Shown: positions 37,196 through 46,440 of the stretch, one piece after another
Position numbering within the stretch: the first letter of the stretch is position 1
Layout of the letters: each line of letters opens with the position of its first letter
NCBI GenBank assembly: GCA_007674295.1
Contig: CM017449.1
Span: 124,001 to 188,000 of the forward strand
DNA: 64,000 nucleotides
Origin: Antonospora locustae
Taxonomy: Eukaryota; Microsporidia
Reading direction: 5' to 3'
Program-made: the position numbers and the translations under genes
Notes under the pieces: model-generated
Database searches by the model: none
What the model saw: only the letters and a program-made list of their open reading frames with translations
Told to the model about the DNA's origin: nothing

Positions 37196-38464
37196 TCAGG
37201 AGAGAGTCTCATCGTTGGAAAGTCTATGGAGCGTGGCTGTGTGGCGCATACGGCTTCCACCAACAAGAATTCTTGCATAGACCTTGTTCTCGACCTTGTT
37301 CTGCACACCATGGTTCACCACCGTTGTGGGCGTGATCTCCTTCACAAAGCTTCGTACCTTTGACGAGATCACAAAAATGTCTGGCGTGATCTCCATATCA
37401 AATACAGTTGGGTCAGCCAGGGACACAGGGTGCATCGCAGGAAACACCGGCAGGAATGTCCGCTGGAAAACCAGGTGCCTGCATATTCTGTCTATTCTGT
37501 CGCCCGCAAACAGCAGCTCAGTGCTTCTGGACACTGCGTTCTGGCTGGTGCAAAAGCACTCCTCGCTGATCAGCGACAGAAGCAGGTCTGTGGATGACGT
37601 CGCAAAAAGAAGCTCATTTATGAAGAACATCGACGGGTTTGACAGAAAGAGAATCCTGTTGCTGTCAATGCAGTCAAATGTGTATGGAATCTGTGGCAGT
37701 AACCTAAGCGAGACTGCGTCGTCCAGGCTAGGCACCAGAATCGCTCTTGAAGTTGCAGACCTTCTTAGCCACGCCTCGATTCTTGACAGAACCTCCTGCT
37801 GGAGAACTGCAACAGGGTCTCTCCCGCCTGCATCTGTGCCAGAGAGAGCAAACGGTCCGTGTAGAATGAGAATGTCAGACGCCTTTCCAAGCAGCGTCTC
37901 AAGTGCAGTGAAGCTCTGCTTGGTGTCAGAGAAGGGCCCTGACGCAGTTATGATCTCTAACGGTTTCCTTGCGTATATGTGGCTGAAGCTGCTGCTGTCT
38001 GTGTTATTGATGTCCAGAAGAGACATGCACTCTATTTCCTCAACAACAAGCTCGTTGCCCGCGCTGTTTCTCCCCTTCACAGCAACCACCTGCCCGGGGT
38101 ATACAGAGTATCCCTGCAGATACTCGAGATTGAGCCTGACAAGAACAGAGTTGCTAATGTCAATGCAGTTCATGATGTAGACAGTGTCTTTGCAAAGCCT
38201 GCTTCCGGATATGTTCACAACCATTCCGTACGTGTAGAATGGCTCATTAGAAACGTGGCTCGCGCTCTCAAACGCTCGCAGTCCAAGGAGTTCCAAAAAG
38301 CGTGGCTGCATTTCCTGCAGCCTGTGCTGTACATAGCGTGTCTTCTCGTCGGGCCTCAGAAAAAACAGACTGGCGCGTTCGTGTGTTCTGTACCTCCTCA
38401 GTGTTGACCTGGTCTCTTCTGTGCACCGTCTTAGTTTTCTGTAGATTCTCTCCTCAGAGACCAT
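37196..38464 (-). CDS. POL12: DNA polymerase alpha B subunit
   Basis: The protein has 422 residues. An OB-fold part (GYSVYPGQVVAVKGRNSAGN) is followed by the inactive phosphoesterase domain: IITASGPFSDTKQSF, ILHGPFALSG, ILVPSLDDAV, FLSNPSMFFINELLFATSSTD, and LPVFPAMHP with PDIFVISSKVRSFVKEI. The final block NHGVQNKVENKVYARILV matches the family's NPGxxxK...GTYAxI ending. This subunit links primase-polymerase alpha to the replisome. The ATG at 38464 has CCCAC directly upstream. It is divergent from the FYR gene. Confidence 0.85.
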   Translation of the reverse strand: MVSEERIYRKLRRCTEETRSTLRRYRTHERASLFFLRPDEKTRYVQHRLQEMQPRFLELLGLRAFESASHVSNEPFYTYGMVVNISGSRLCKDTVYIMNCIDISNSVLVRLNLEYLQGYSVYPGQVVAVKGRNSAGNELVVEEIECMSLLDINNTDSSSFSHIYARKPLEIITASGPFSDTKQSFTALETLLGKASDILILHGPFALSGTDAGGRDPVAVLQQEVLSRIEAWLRRSATSRAILVPSLDDAVSLRLLPQIPYTFDCIDSNRILFLSNPSMFFINELLFATSSTDLLLSLISEECFCTSQNAVSRSTELLFAGDRIDRICRHLVFQRTFLPVFPAMHPVSLADPTVFDMEITPDIFVISSKVRSFVKEITPTTVVNHGVQNKVENKVYARILVGGSRMRHTATLHRLSNDETLS

Positions 38465-38523
38465 GTGGGTTGGCACTGTATCTTTTAGAGACGCAGAGGG
38501 CCGGCACAAAACAGCCTCCCCTG

Positions 38524-39126
38524 ATGGACAGAGGTGAAAGCGAGGGTGACACGGCATGCAGGTACGGAAGAACCCTTCTTGACAGAGACCATCTGCTTGA
38601 CGAGCAGAAAACACAGAGCAAGCTTATGGAACAGGTTGTGGTTTCCAAGCATGTTCTTCTGGATGTCCTTGCTATTCACGAGAACATAGGCTGCAGGCTT
38701 GCTGAGCCGACGGACGACGACTACAGACTGACAAAGATGCAGCAGCCCTATATAGTTCTGGGAAAGGTATCTCTGCTTGTTGTCTTAAACTTCGGTGTCA
38801 TTTTGCACGAAAACCCAAATTTCTGCAGAGAAAGCATTATCCGGCCTGTGAACTACAAGGCAAAAAGACTCTATTACGGCGAGAGGAGGATGAGTGCTGC
38901 GTTCTACACGTGCAAGCTCACATTGAGAAAGGGCATGCCCTGTTACACAATAAAAACAGAGAGCGGAAGGACGTTCTGCGGAGCACGCAATGTGTTTCAG
39001 GAGTTTGCAAAGACGCTCCGTGTAGACGAGTTCAGAAACATCGACGACTTCTTTGGGCTGACAGATTCAAGCATTCAGAAGACAATCTGTGAGATGGCGG
39101 GGCTGTACAGAGGAACAGACACATAG
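38524..39126 (+). CDS. FY-rich (FYRN/FYRC) domain protein
   Basis: The protein has 200 residues. From about residue 70: YIVLGKVSLLVVLNF, ESIIRPVNYKAKRLYYG, AAFYTCKLTLRKGMPCYTI, then SGRTFCGARNVFQEFAKTL. This is the FYRN-FYRC order (LGxI, YPVGYxSxRxY, then YxCxI, GxxFxGxSPxxVW). FY-rich domains occur in MLL-type methyltransferases, TBRG1 and plant JmjC demethylases and fold as one module; here no catalytic domain is attached. The likely role is a chromatin-complex subunit. CCCC lies just before the ATG. Confidence 0.75.
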   Translation: MDRGESEGDTACRYGRTLLDRDHLLDEQKTQSKLMEQVVVSKHVLLDVLAIHENIGCRLAEPTDDDYRLTKMQQPYIVLGKVSLLVVLNFGVILHENPNFCRESIIRPVNYKAKRLYYGERRMSAAFYTCKLTLRKGMPCYTIKTESGRTFCGARNVFQEFAKTLRVDEFRNIDDFFGLTDSSIQKTICEMAGLYRGTDT

Positions 39127-39184
39127 TCCCGTGTGTTTCTGCCCAGTGTTCTCGACGAAGACACCCGTAAAAAGTCACCCAGCA

Positions 39185-40240
39185 ATGAGGCTGGTGGCGA
39201 TTGACGAAGCACCCGAGATGCCTGTAGAGCGCCTGCCAGCAGCACCTGCAGGCGAGCTGGTGAGGCCACACACAGGGCCTGTGGATGTGGGAATGCTCAG
39301 CGATGCCCGGCGCGCAGCAGAGGCTCACCGCAGATCGCGATATTGCATTCAGAGGCAGATACAGCCAGGAATGTCGCTGGACACAATTGTTGGTATTGTT
39401 GAGGAATGCACGCGCATGCAGCTTGCAGGCGAAAAAAACGACGGTATCGGCTTTCCCACAGGAGTCTCTGTGAACAGCTGTGCTGCACACCACACAACCA
39501 ACCCAGGCGACCCAGAGGTGCTGCTCAAAGAGGACGACGTTCTGAAGATAGACTTTGGAACCCACGTCAACGGGTGGATCATGGACTCTGCGTTCACTGT
39601 GTGCTTTGATCCAAAGTACGAGCAACTGCTTAGGGCGTCGAAAGAGGCCACCGAGGTGGGAATCAAGTGTCTTGGAGTCGATGTACGTGTGTGTGATATT
39701 GGTGCAGAGATCGAGGAGGTCATCAAAAGCTACGAGCTGGTGATCGGTGACAGAACCTGCCCCATAAAACCAGTGGAGAATCTAAACGGACACTCCATAG
39801 ACCAGTATCGGATTCATGCAGGCATCACAATACCAGCAGTTCGAAACAGAGACAAGACACGCATCAAGCCAGAATGTCTCTATGCAGTGGAGACGTTCGC
39901 AACAACGGGTAGAGGCTACGTATGCGACGGAGACGGGTGCTCGCATTACATTCTGAACAGGCATATGAAGAAGAACATTCCGTGTGCAAAAACAAGAAAA
40001 GTGCTCAACACAATCATATGCACCATGGGCACACTGCCATTTTGCCCTCGGTACATAGATCGCGCTGTTTCATACAGCATAGGGTCTAGACCTTACATAG
40101 AGAGACTTGCGCGCATGTGTCTTCTAGACCAATACCCTCCGCTTGTCGATAGCAGTGGGTCGCTCGTGGCCCAGTTCGAGCACACGGTCTTTCTAAGTGA
40201 CACCAGCAAGGAGGTTCTGACTCGGGGCGACGACTACTGA
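39185..40240 (+). CDS. MAP2: methionine aminopeptidase type 2
   Basis: The protein has 351 residues with the type 2 insertion and little N-terminal extension. Metal ligands are visible: Asp in KIDFGTHVNG and WIMDSAFT, His in NLNGHSIDQY, Glu in YAVETFATTG and Glu in QFEHTVF. The His that fumagillin alkylates lies in NSCAAHHTTN. It removes the initiator Met from nascent proteins. Microsporidia usually have only this type and no MetAP1, the reason fumagillin works against them. CCC precedes the ATG by 5-7 nt. Confidence 0.95.
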   Translation: MRLVAIDEAPEMPVERLPAAPAGELVRPHTGPVDVGMLSDARRAAEAHRRSRYCIQRQIQPGMSLDTIVGIVEECTRMQLAGEKNDGIGFPTGVSVNSCAAHHTTNPGDPEVLLKEDDVLKIDFGTHVNGWIMDSAFTVCFDPKYEQLLRASKEATEVGIKCLGVDVRVCDIGAEIEEVIKSYELVIGDRTCPIKPVENLNGHSIDQYRIHAGITIPAVRNRDKTRIKPECLYAVETFATTGRGYVCDGDGCSHYILNRHMKKNIPCAKTRKVLNTIICTMGTLPFCPRYIDRAVSYSIGSRPYIERLARMCLLDQYPPLVDSSGSLVAQFEHTVFLSDTSKEVLTRGDDY

Positions 40241-40293
40241 TGAGCATGCATTGCGAAGTGTCCAGGACTCAAAAAAACATTATGTGCGGTCCC

Positions 40294-40677
40294 ATGGAGG
40301 AAGGTTGTTTTGTTGTCATCGAGACAACCATAGACAGAAAGAGAAACGCAAGGCGCATAGCCAAGGCTCTGATCACGCAGAAGCTTGCTGCATGTGTGCA
40401 GGTGTTGCGTGTTAGGTCTTTCTTTGCATGGGAGGGCGCACTCCGCGAAGTAAAGGAGTACAAGGTGGTTGTAAAGACACTGGAGTCATTGTGCGGCCGT
40501 GCAGAAAACGCCATTCAGTCATTGCATTCGTACAAGGTTCCGGAGATTGTTGTGTGCAGAACATCTCGTGCTGCGCAGAGTTACATGGAATGGATTGAGA
40601 ATGTCCTTGCAACAGAAGGCGCACCGCCACCGGCACAGACCACTAGCACGTTTCGCCAGGAGAAACCGCTTAAATAA
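40294..40677 (+). CDS. CutA1-family protein
   Basis: The protein has 127 residues. CutA signatures are ALITQKLAACVQVL, SFFAWEGALREVKEYKVVVKT and LHSYKVPEIVVCR, matching LVExxLAACVNI, YxWEGxI..ExEL and HPYEVPEI. CutA forms very stable trimers; bacterial members are linked to copper tolerance and animal CUTA to acetylcholinesterase anchoring, but the molecular role is unsettled. CCC is directly before the ATG at 40294. An ATG at 40240 overlaps the MetAP2 stop and lacks the signal. The stop sits inside AATAAA. Confidence 0.88.
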   Translation: MEEGCFVVIETTIDRKRNARRIAKALITQKLAACVQVLRVRSFFAWEGALREVKEYKVVVKTLESLCGRAENAIQSLHSYKVPEIVVCRTSRAAQSYMEWIENVLATEGAPPPAQTTSTFRQEKPLK

Positions 40678-40724
40678 ACGTTTCAAGTTCTAGTACTATG
40701 GTGTGAGAGCACATTGCCTATTTG

Positions 40725-43700
40725 ATGCCCTCGACCGCACATATATCTTACAAAACCGAATCCCAAATGCTGTCCGAGCAGCTTAGAATCATCAAGCAAG
40801 CAAAGAAGGTCTCCGAGCTCAAACAAAGAGGTGGTGTGCAGTTTGCAGATACCAGCGACATGGATGACGATCTTCTTCTTGAGCACGTACCATTCAAGAC
40901 GCCGTTCACGGGGCACAGAAGCCTTCGCTTTCAGCGTGACATGCTCACGTCAGTGGAGGAGAGCAGCTTTCGGCTCAAAATGGCTGAATTTCTCCGATCC
41001 AGCATTGTGTACATGCAGGAAGAAGGCGCTGAGTACTTTCTAGAGTACATGTGCCGAAAGTACCTAGTTCACACACTTAACCCAGACGACCTTGCGTTCC
41101 TCGTTCTGCCCTTTGGTCGCTTCTACGAAGTGTTCCTGAAGATCCCAAGCACAGTTGCACACTACTTTCAGTCGCACAGCAGATTTTCGTATGCAGCTCT
41201 TGCAAGTCTTTTTCTTCGAGAGGAATATGTTCGCGATTTCGTCCTGGACTACTTTGAATACTACGGCACAGACATCGAGGTTTTTCTCAAGAAAATGGCT
41301 GCCGAGGCTTTTGCACAGGGCAACATGATTGAGCGCGGTGTGCAAGAGTTGATCAGGTGCTTTGAGAAAAAGGGCGAACACAGCTTTCTCCGGTCGCTAA
41401 TGCCGACAGACACAGAGACCAGGCCGTGTGACGAACACACAACCTCGTACACAAAAGAGCATCATTGCATTGCGGACAATTTTGAGAGTGCATTGAGCAA
41501 CAGAAAGGACAGGATGTTTGTGCACCATCCTGCGGTTGCGCTCAGGTATTTTGACTGGGTTCTTGACAACAGGAGGCTCAGCGAAGCCGCGTTCAACCTT
41601 GAAGAAATCAACTTTGTAAGGGGCGTCCTGTGCAACGACATGCAAGCAGACTTTTGTGTCGAAGGCATAGCAAGAATATTCACAGAAATAAGCTTCAAGT
41701 TGCGTGCACTGCAGTTTATCTACAGAAGGGGAGGAGACTGCACACAGCTGTTCAGGCACCTGAGCAACAGAGACAAGAGCACGTTCTGCAGTACGGTCGA
41801 CGACGAGCGCTTCATTCTCAGTGTAATAGACAAGGACAACTACACTGTTATTGCAAGGAGCCTGAGTCTGCCAACATACAAGAGGTGCTTCGTACAAATA
41901 CTGGCCAGAATCCTGTGGTTTCCAAGCTTCTCTCTCGAGCAGCTTGGTGGACTTGTGACCAGAGACGCAGCATGCACTGCGATCTCGAGCTGCCTGGACA
42001 GTCTCGACGCGTCTTGCCTGTTGGACAGCGTGTACATCGGCAACATAGTTGATGTAATGCTAGAGTTTGACATGCGCATGGTAGACCGTGTGCTTATACA
42101 TGGACAGTATTTCGCAAGGTATCTGGCACGCACGCAGCAGGTGCTTTCCCACAGCCAGATTGAGCAGGTACTTAGTGACTTCAGCGAGAGCAAGATGGGC
42201 TTCTACTTGGAGATTCAGGCAAAAAGCAGTGACAGAGATGCGATGCGGGCCTTCATATCTACAGCTGGTCGCACACTGAAGACACCAGGTGGCATAAGGC
42301 TCTTTGCGAGCTTTGTTGAGAAGCACATGGACTGCATAGACATTGCGGACCTCAGCGAAGTTGTGGCACGCTACGGTTACATGTTTTCTGCTGCAGTCAC
42401 CAAAAAAGTGCTTTCTGCCAGCAGGACAACGCTCAGAGACGTCATGCGCAGTGTTGTTGGCGACACAAACACGCCATACATATGCGAAAACCTGTCAGCA
42501 GAAACAAGGTCATTTATTCTAGATTTGCTGTCTGGCGCAGTTTTTCGTAGTTATTTTCACACTCTTGACGAAGCCGTGCTCTTCATTGACATGCTCTTTC
42601 ACGCAGCAGAGGCATGCACGTCAGATACCAACAGCTTGTTCATGGCAGAACTCTGTCTTCATACCCTTTCCAAGGGCATCGAGATACGCAGGGTTTCTGC
42701 AATGGTTCTAGAAAGTACGTCTATTTTCAGACGCATTCCCGAGTTGCGTGCGCGCTTTCGCGAGGTTGTGGACATTCTAGTTCTTGAAGGACTCGAGAGG
42801 CGGCGCGACTGTGTGTCTGATGTCTTTGGCTGTCTCATACGCAACAGAGACTATTGTGTTGCTCGTAGAGTGCTTGGTATGCTGGAGACCATCGAGGAAA
42901 GCTGGATTGTAGACATCTGCAGATGCCTGACTGACGAGAGTGCGGAGATTCTCTTGGCACTTGTTGAGAGGTTTGACCCTGATTTGATGCCGTTTCTGTC
43001 ACAGGTTGCTGCGTTTTATGGACAGACAAGTAGCGAGACAGCCAGAAGGCTTGCCACTGTACTGATCAAGAAATACGGGTGCCTACTCCATCCCCATCTG
43101 CCAGTACTCATTGCGCGTGGAGGCAGCCTTCTGGATGCACTGCTTGATAAAGTCGAGACGAGACTGCTGCTCAAGTCATGTGTAGAGGCACACTGTGGAG
43201 GTAACATGGCCCTTCCTCTGGAGTTTGTGGTACGTTGTCTTGAAAAAATGCACAACGAGCACGTTCCCTTGCCTTGTGCACTTCTTCAGCGGCTGTGCGA
43301 ACTTGTCTTGCCTTGCACAGAGCAAAAACACCTGTGCATTGAGCTTCTGAAACACACTCTGGGCCGCAAGGATTATCTGGAGTATGCCAGACCGCTTGCT
43401 GCGTCTCTGCTCAGGAGTCCTGATATGCTCATTGCAGTTGTAAAGGCACTGAATGAGCCGCGAATTGCTGTGCTTATTGCAGATGATATAGTCTCATCAA
43501 TGAGGAGCAGAGACTACAGCCATCTGGAAACCTTTTGTCTACTTCTTGACATGTGCAGTGTAGGCAGCCAAGAAGAAAGCACGTTTCGGACAGAAGACAT
43601 TGTTCTGCTTGCAGCGCAGCTGCTTGGCGACATTGAGTGCATCGGGAACAGCGGCAGGTGTGCATTGCTGAAAATGCTATCTATGAGCCTTGAGGCAATG

Positions 43701-43940
43701 GAGACGTTCTTTACGCAGATGACAACGGTTCTTTGCGTAAAACACACGTGCATGCACGTCGGACTGCTTACAGACGTGTTTGGCGTCGTGGACGGCAGCG
43801 AGAGATTTGCAAAGAATATGGCGCCGTTTGTCACGCTTTTTCTCAACAGCAGAGATCCCGAGACCGTCTCCAGAGGCCGTGAGCTGGTGAAGGTCATTGA
43901 GAAGCGCGTCCAGAAGCCAATATACATGCTCTTTGACTAG
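40725..43940 (+). CDS. UTP10: U3 processome HEAT-repeat protein Utp10
   Basis: The protein has 1071 residues, entirely helical and HEAT-like. The N-terminal block matches UTP10: FRLKMAEFLRSSIVYMQ, then AEYFLEYMCRKYLVHTLN, then DDLAFLVLPFGRFYEVFLKI, parallel to the yeast pattern ending LVRRFxIHxFNxDxLLxxFLPYH. Utp10 belongs to the t-Utp subcomplex that starts 18S rRNA processing and promotes rDNA transcription. Yeast Utp10 has about 1770 residues, so repeats have been lost. No CCC run lies directly before the ATG. AATAAA follows at 43949-43954. Confidence 0.78.
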   Translation: MPSTAHISYKTESQMLSEQLRIIKQAKKVSELKQRGGVQFADTSDMDDDLLLEHVPFKTPFTGHRSLRFQRDMLTSVEESSFRLKMAEFLRSSIVYMQEEGAEYFLEYMCRKYLVHTLNPDDLAFLVLPFGRFYEVFLKIPSTVAHYFQSHSRFSYAALASLFLREEYVRDFVLDYFEYYGTDIEVFLKKMAAEAFAQGNMIERGVQELIRCFEKKGEHSFLRSLMPTDTETRPCDEHTTSYTKEHHCIADNFESALSNRKDRMFVHHPAVALRYFDWVLDNRRLSEAAFNLEEINFVRGVLCNDMQADFCVEGIARIFTEISFKLRALQFIYRRGGDCTQLFRHLSNRDKSTFCSTVDDERFILSVIDKDNYTVIARSLSLPTYKRCFVQILARILWFPSFSLEQLGGLVTRDAACTAISSCLDSLDASCLLDSVYIGNIVDVMLEFDMRMVDRVLIHGQYFARYLARTQQVLSHSQIEQVLSDFSESKMGFYLEIQAKSSDRDAMRAFISTAGRTLKTPGGIRLFASFVEKHMDCIDIADLSEVVARYGYMFSAAVTKKVLSASRTTLRDVMRSVVGDTNTPYICENLSAETRSFILDLLSGAVFRSYFHTLDEAVLFIDMLFHAAEACTSDTNSLFMAELCLHTLSKGIEIRRVSAMVLESTSIFRRIPELRARFREVVDILVLEGLERRRDCVSDVFGCLIRNRDYCVARRVLGMLETIEESWIVDICRCLTDESAEILLALVERFDPDLMPFLSQVAAFYGQTSSETARRLATVLIKKYGCLLHPHLPVLIARGGSLLDALLDKVETRLLLKSCVEAHCGGNMALPLEFVVRCLEKMHNEHVPLPCALLQRLCELVLPCTEQKHLCIELLKHTLGRKDYLEYARPLAASLLRSPDMLIAVVKALNEPRIAVLIADDIVSSMRSRDYSHLETFCLLLDMCSVGSQEESTFRTEDIVLLAAQLLGDIECIGNSGRCALLKMLSMSLEAMETFFTQMTTVLCVKHTCMHVGLLTDVFGVVDGSERFAKNMAPFVTLFLNSRDPETVSRGRELVKVIEKRVQKPIYMLFD

Positions 43941-43991
43941 CATGTTGAAATAAAGCGCAGTACAATGCTAGAGATGTAACAAAACGTTTAC

Positions 43992-44981
43992 TTAGCAGCC
44001 AGCCAGGTGCTTCACAAGCTCTGGGTTTCGCTTTTCTAGAACAGTCATTGGTGGAAAGTCAAAGCTTGCAATCGACTCCTTGTAGTACTCAAAGTTCCTG
44101 GCATCACCCTCATAGGACATCGGCGGGACTGCTGGTGGCTCTACGCTAAGACTCTCCATTCGGACCCAGTCAACACCTGCAAAGAAAGGATGTTCCATCA
44201 CGTCCTCAATGCACCTGTATCCCAGTCTCCTTCTTGGGCTCTTGCACAGTAAACTCTCCACAAGGTCTTTGTATTCCTTGTCAACGTCTTCTCCAAATGT
44301 CAGTTTATCTTTCAGAATGCTATTGTACAGGTCGTGATCTGCAGATCCACCGGTGCTTTCAAACGGTGTGCGACAGTGCTTCATCTCGTAAAGTAGAATG
44401 CCAAAGGCCCATATATCGGCCTCTGGACCGTAGCCCTTCGATGTGATGACCTCTGGAGCAATGCATGCAGGTGTACCTGCTAGCATCCATGCCTTGTTCT
44501 TTGTTCTTATTGACATGCCGAAGTCCACCAGCTTTATGTGGCCGTCTGCCGTGAGTAGAATGTTCTCTGACTTCAAGTCTCGGTACAGTATGTTGAGCGA
44601 GCGGAGCGTCCTCAGTGCAAGAAGAACCTCTGCCCCGTAGAACCTAATAGACTCGTAGCTGAGTCCGCCAGCCTTTCTGATCCACCTGAACATCTCGCCA
44701 CCGCTGCAGAATTCCATGAGAAGACACAGCCTGTCGTAGAACACAGACACAGAGTAGAGCTTTGGAAAGAACGGGCGTCCATAGAGCTGGTTCAAAATGT
44801 CGATCTCTCGCTTTACGTTCTCTATGTTTCTAGACTCGATCAAGAACCTCTTCTTGATGATTTTGCATGCAAGAAAGACATAATCAGCAGTCACTTCCTC
44901 CTTGAGCATCACCAGTACTACTCTCCCTAGAGCACCTTCGCCAAGTGTCTGGATGAACGTAATATCTTTTGAATTAAACAT
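43992..44981 (-). CDS. AGC-family Ser/Thr kinase, PKA-like
   Basis: The protein has 329 residues. The Gly loop is GEGALGRV, the ATP Lys40 lies in ACKIIKK, the catalytic Asp135 in YRDLKSEN, the DFG Asp153 in VDFGMS, and the activation loop ends AGTPACIAPE. The C-terminal tail has NFEYY and FDFPP, the AGC tail that folds over the kinase lobe. The nearest type is PKA catalytic subunit or its yeast relatives; no lipid-binding domain is attached. CCC directly precedes the ATG. Confidence 0.88.
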   Translation of the reverse strand: MFNSKDITFIQTLGEGALGRVVLVMLKEEVTADYVFLACKIIKKRFLIESRNIENVKREIDILNQLYGRPFFPKLYSVSVFYDRLCLLMEFCSGGEMFRWIRKAGGLSYESIRFYGAEVLLALRTLRSLNILYRDLKSENILLTADGHIKLVDFGMSIRTKNKAWMLAGTPACIAPEVITSKGYGPEADIWAFGILLYEMKHCRTPFESTGGSADHDLYNSILKDKLTFGEDVDKEYKDLVESLLCKSPRRRLGYRCIEDVMEHPFFAGVDWVRMESLSVEPPAVPPMSYEGDARNFEYYKESIASFDFPPMTVLEKRNPELVKHLAGC

Positions 44982-45330
44982 GGGTTCGGCGCGCTGTTCT
45001 TTAAATACTGATATAATACAAGATTCTTTTTTTGGCAGTGATTCTGATCAGTGTGATCAATCAAAATGTGATCTAACAGAATGACAGCTTACCATGATCG
45101 GGCCTGAGCACGGGCATGCATTTCAATAGAGAGAACAGAATGCACATGCACAGCACACGCCGACACTTGTTATCTGACATGACATCGATTTGAGAGACAA
45201 AGGCATTTAAAAACTTTCATGGCGAGAAAGGCCAAGACAGTACATCCCATTACAGAAAGTGTGGCAATACATGTGCGAAAGACACCTGCAGAGGATACCG
45301 AGTTGTAGGCCACAGCGTCTTTATTCAATT
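44982..45330. other. intergenic region, 349 bp, no gene assigned
   Basis: It lies between the AGC kinase start and the RPN7 stop. A cluster of TGATC elements occupies about 45045-45075. Two short readings were considered: a 29-codon plus frame from the ATG at 45219 (MARKAKTVHP onward), and a minus frame ending at 45170 that encodes a hydrophobic segment (CIATLSVMGCTVLAFLAM) but has no ATG upstream. Neither has a start signal or family match. No RNA gene core was recognised. Confidence 0.5.
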
Positions 45331-46440
45331 CTACCTCAGTCTTTTCTTGACCATCTGCAGAAGCTCGTCGCCTGTCACTAGCAGCTCGTTGACTCTGTTT
45401 GGCACGTCCTCTGATACAAAGACAGTCATCGAGATTCTGTCGATTTTGCAGGGAAGCCTTTCTGCAGCAATGTACCGCGCCAGATCTCTCTCAACGAACT
45501 CAACAGACACACCAAATATGTTGCTCATGGACTCGAGTGCCAAGCTTTCGTAGCTTTTTAGGAGCTGCTGGTAAGCCCTGAGCTTAATCTCGCGGCAGAA
45601 CATGTCGCAATACCTCCCTAGGTATACCTCGCCAGAGACTGTGTCCAGAAAGCGAGCGAGACTGCTAAAAAGAATAGGATAGTTGCAGAGATAGAGCGCT
45701 TCCGCAAGCACATATGCAGGCTCTACGCAAGATCTGGCCTCAAGAACGTCGCTTGACTGCACAATTTTCTGCCGCATCTCTTCGCGATCAAAAGAAAGAA
45801 GCCCCGCAAATATTGTATAGAGAACAATCTTCTCGTACGTGCATATTTCCGGCGACTCGAACGTTGCAAGAGACTCAGAGAAAAGGCTTGCAGCTCGTGC
45901 AAATAAACCCCTCCTCAGGAGATATACACCCTCGTAGACCTTGAACTTGTTTCTCCGTGTCCAATCGCAGCCTCTCTCGTAGAGGTCGCTTGCAGCATGC
46001 ATTGCCTCCTCAAGGGCACCTCTGTCTCTCAGAAGCATGGCCATTCTGATTCTGCACAGAAGCATGTCCATGTGGAGTGCAGACGACAGATTCTGCTGCT
46101 CCACTCTCTTCATTGTCCTGTCCGCGTTATCTGTGTCCAATGTCTGGCAGTAGTACTCCGACATCAGCTTGTCCACCTCAAAAACATGGTTCTCGTTGTC
46201 TGGGTCCTTTTCCCTCTCTCTGCTGAGCTTTGCAATCTGTGATGCACACTTTTCTCTCAGGACATCCAGATCGACCTTGTTGTCTGAAAGAACACCCTTT
46301 GCGACAAGCATCTCGTACATTCCAAGCATCTCCTCGCCAAGCAGAAACTCTCGGAGCTCTCTAGCTCTTTTCTTGTCCGTTCTTGCGCAGTGGGCCAACT
46401 CAAGCACCTCAAGAGTTGGCTTTCTGTAGTCAAACTCCAT
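45331..46440 (-). CDS. RPN7: 26S proteasome lid subunit Rpn7
   Basis: The protein has 369 residues, close to PSMD6/Rpn7 (about 390-430). An N-terminal helical TPR-like region leads to a PCI winged helix near the end: FGVSVEFVERDLARYIAAERLPCKIDR, matching the Rpn7 stretch FGVSxEFIDxELxRFIAxGRLxCxID. It belongs to the lid that positions Rpn11. The ATG at 46440 lies inside the end of the upstream DGAT-like frame, an 11-nt same-strand overlap. Only CC precedes this ATG; the next in-frame ATG is about 38 codons on and would cut conserved sequence. Confidence 0.9.
   Translation of the reverse strand: MEFDYRKPTLEVLELAHCARTDKKRARELREFLLGEEMLGMYEMLVAKGVLSDNKVDLDVLREKCASQIAKLSREREKDPDNENHVFEVDKLMSEYYCQTLDTDNADRTMKRVEQQNLSSALHMDMLLCRIRMAMLLRDRGALEEAMHAASDLYERGCDWTRRNKFKVYEGVYLLRRGLFARAASLFSESLATFESPEICTYEKIVLYTIFAGLLSFDREEMRQKIVQSSDVLEARSCVEPAYVLAEALYLCNYPILFSSLARFLDTVSGEVYLGRYCDMFCREIKLRAYQQLLKSYESLALESMSNIFGVSVEFVERDLARYIAAERLPCKIDRISMTVFVSEDVPNRVNELLVTGDELLQMVKKRLR

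Noticed and set aside
45219..45308. 29-codon plus-strand frame starting MARKAKTVHP
   Set aside because: No start signal, no recognisable small ribosomal protein, and ends beside the RPN7 3' end; not enough to call a gene.
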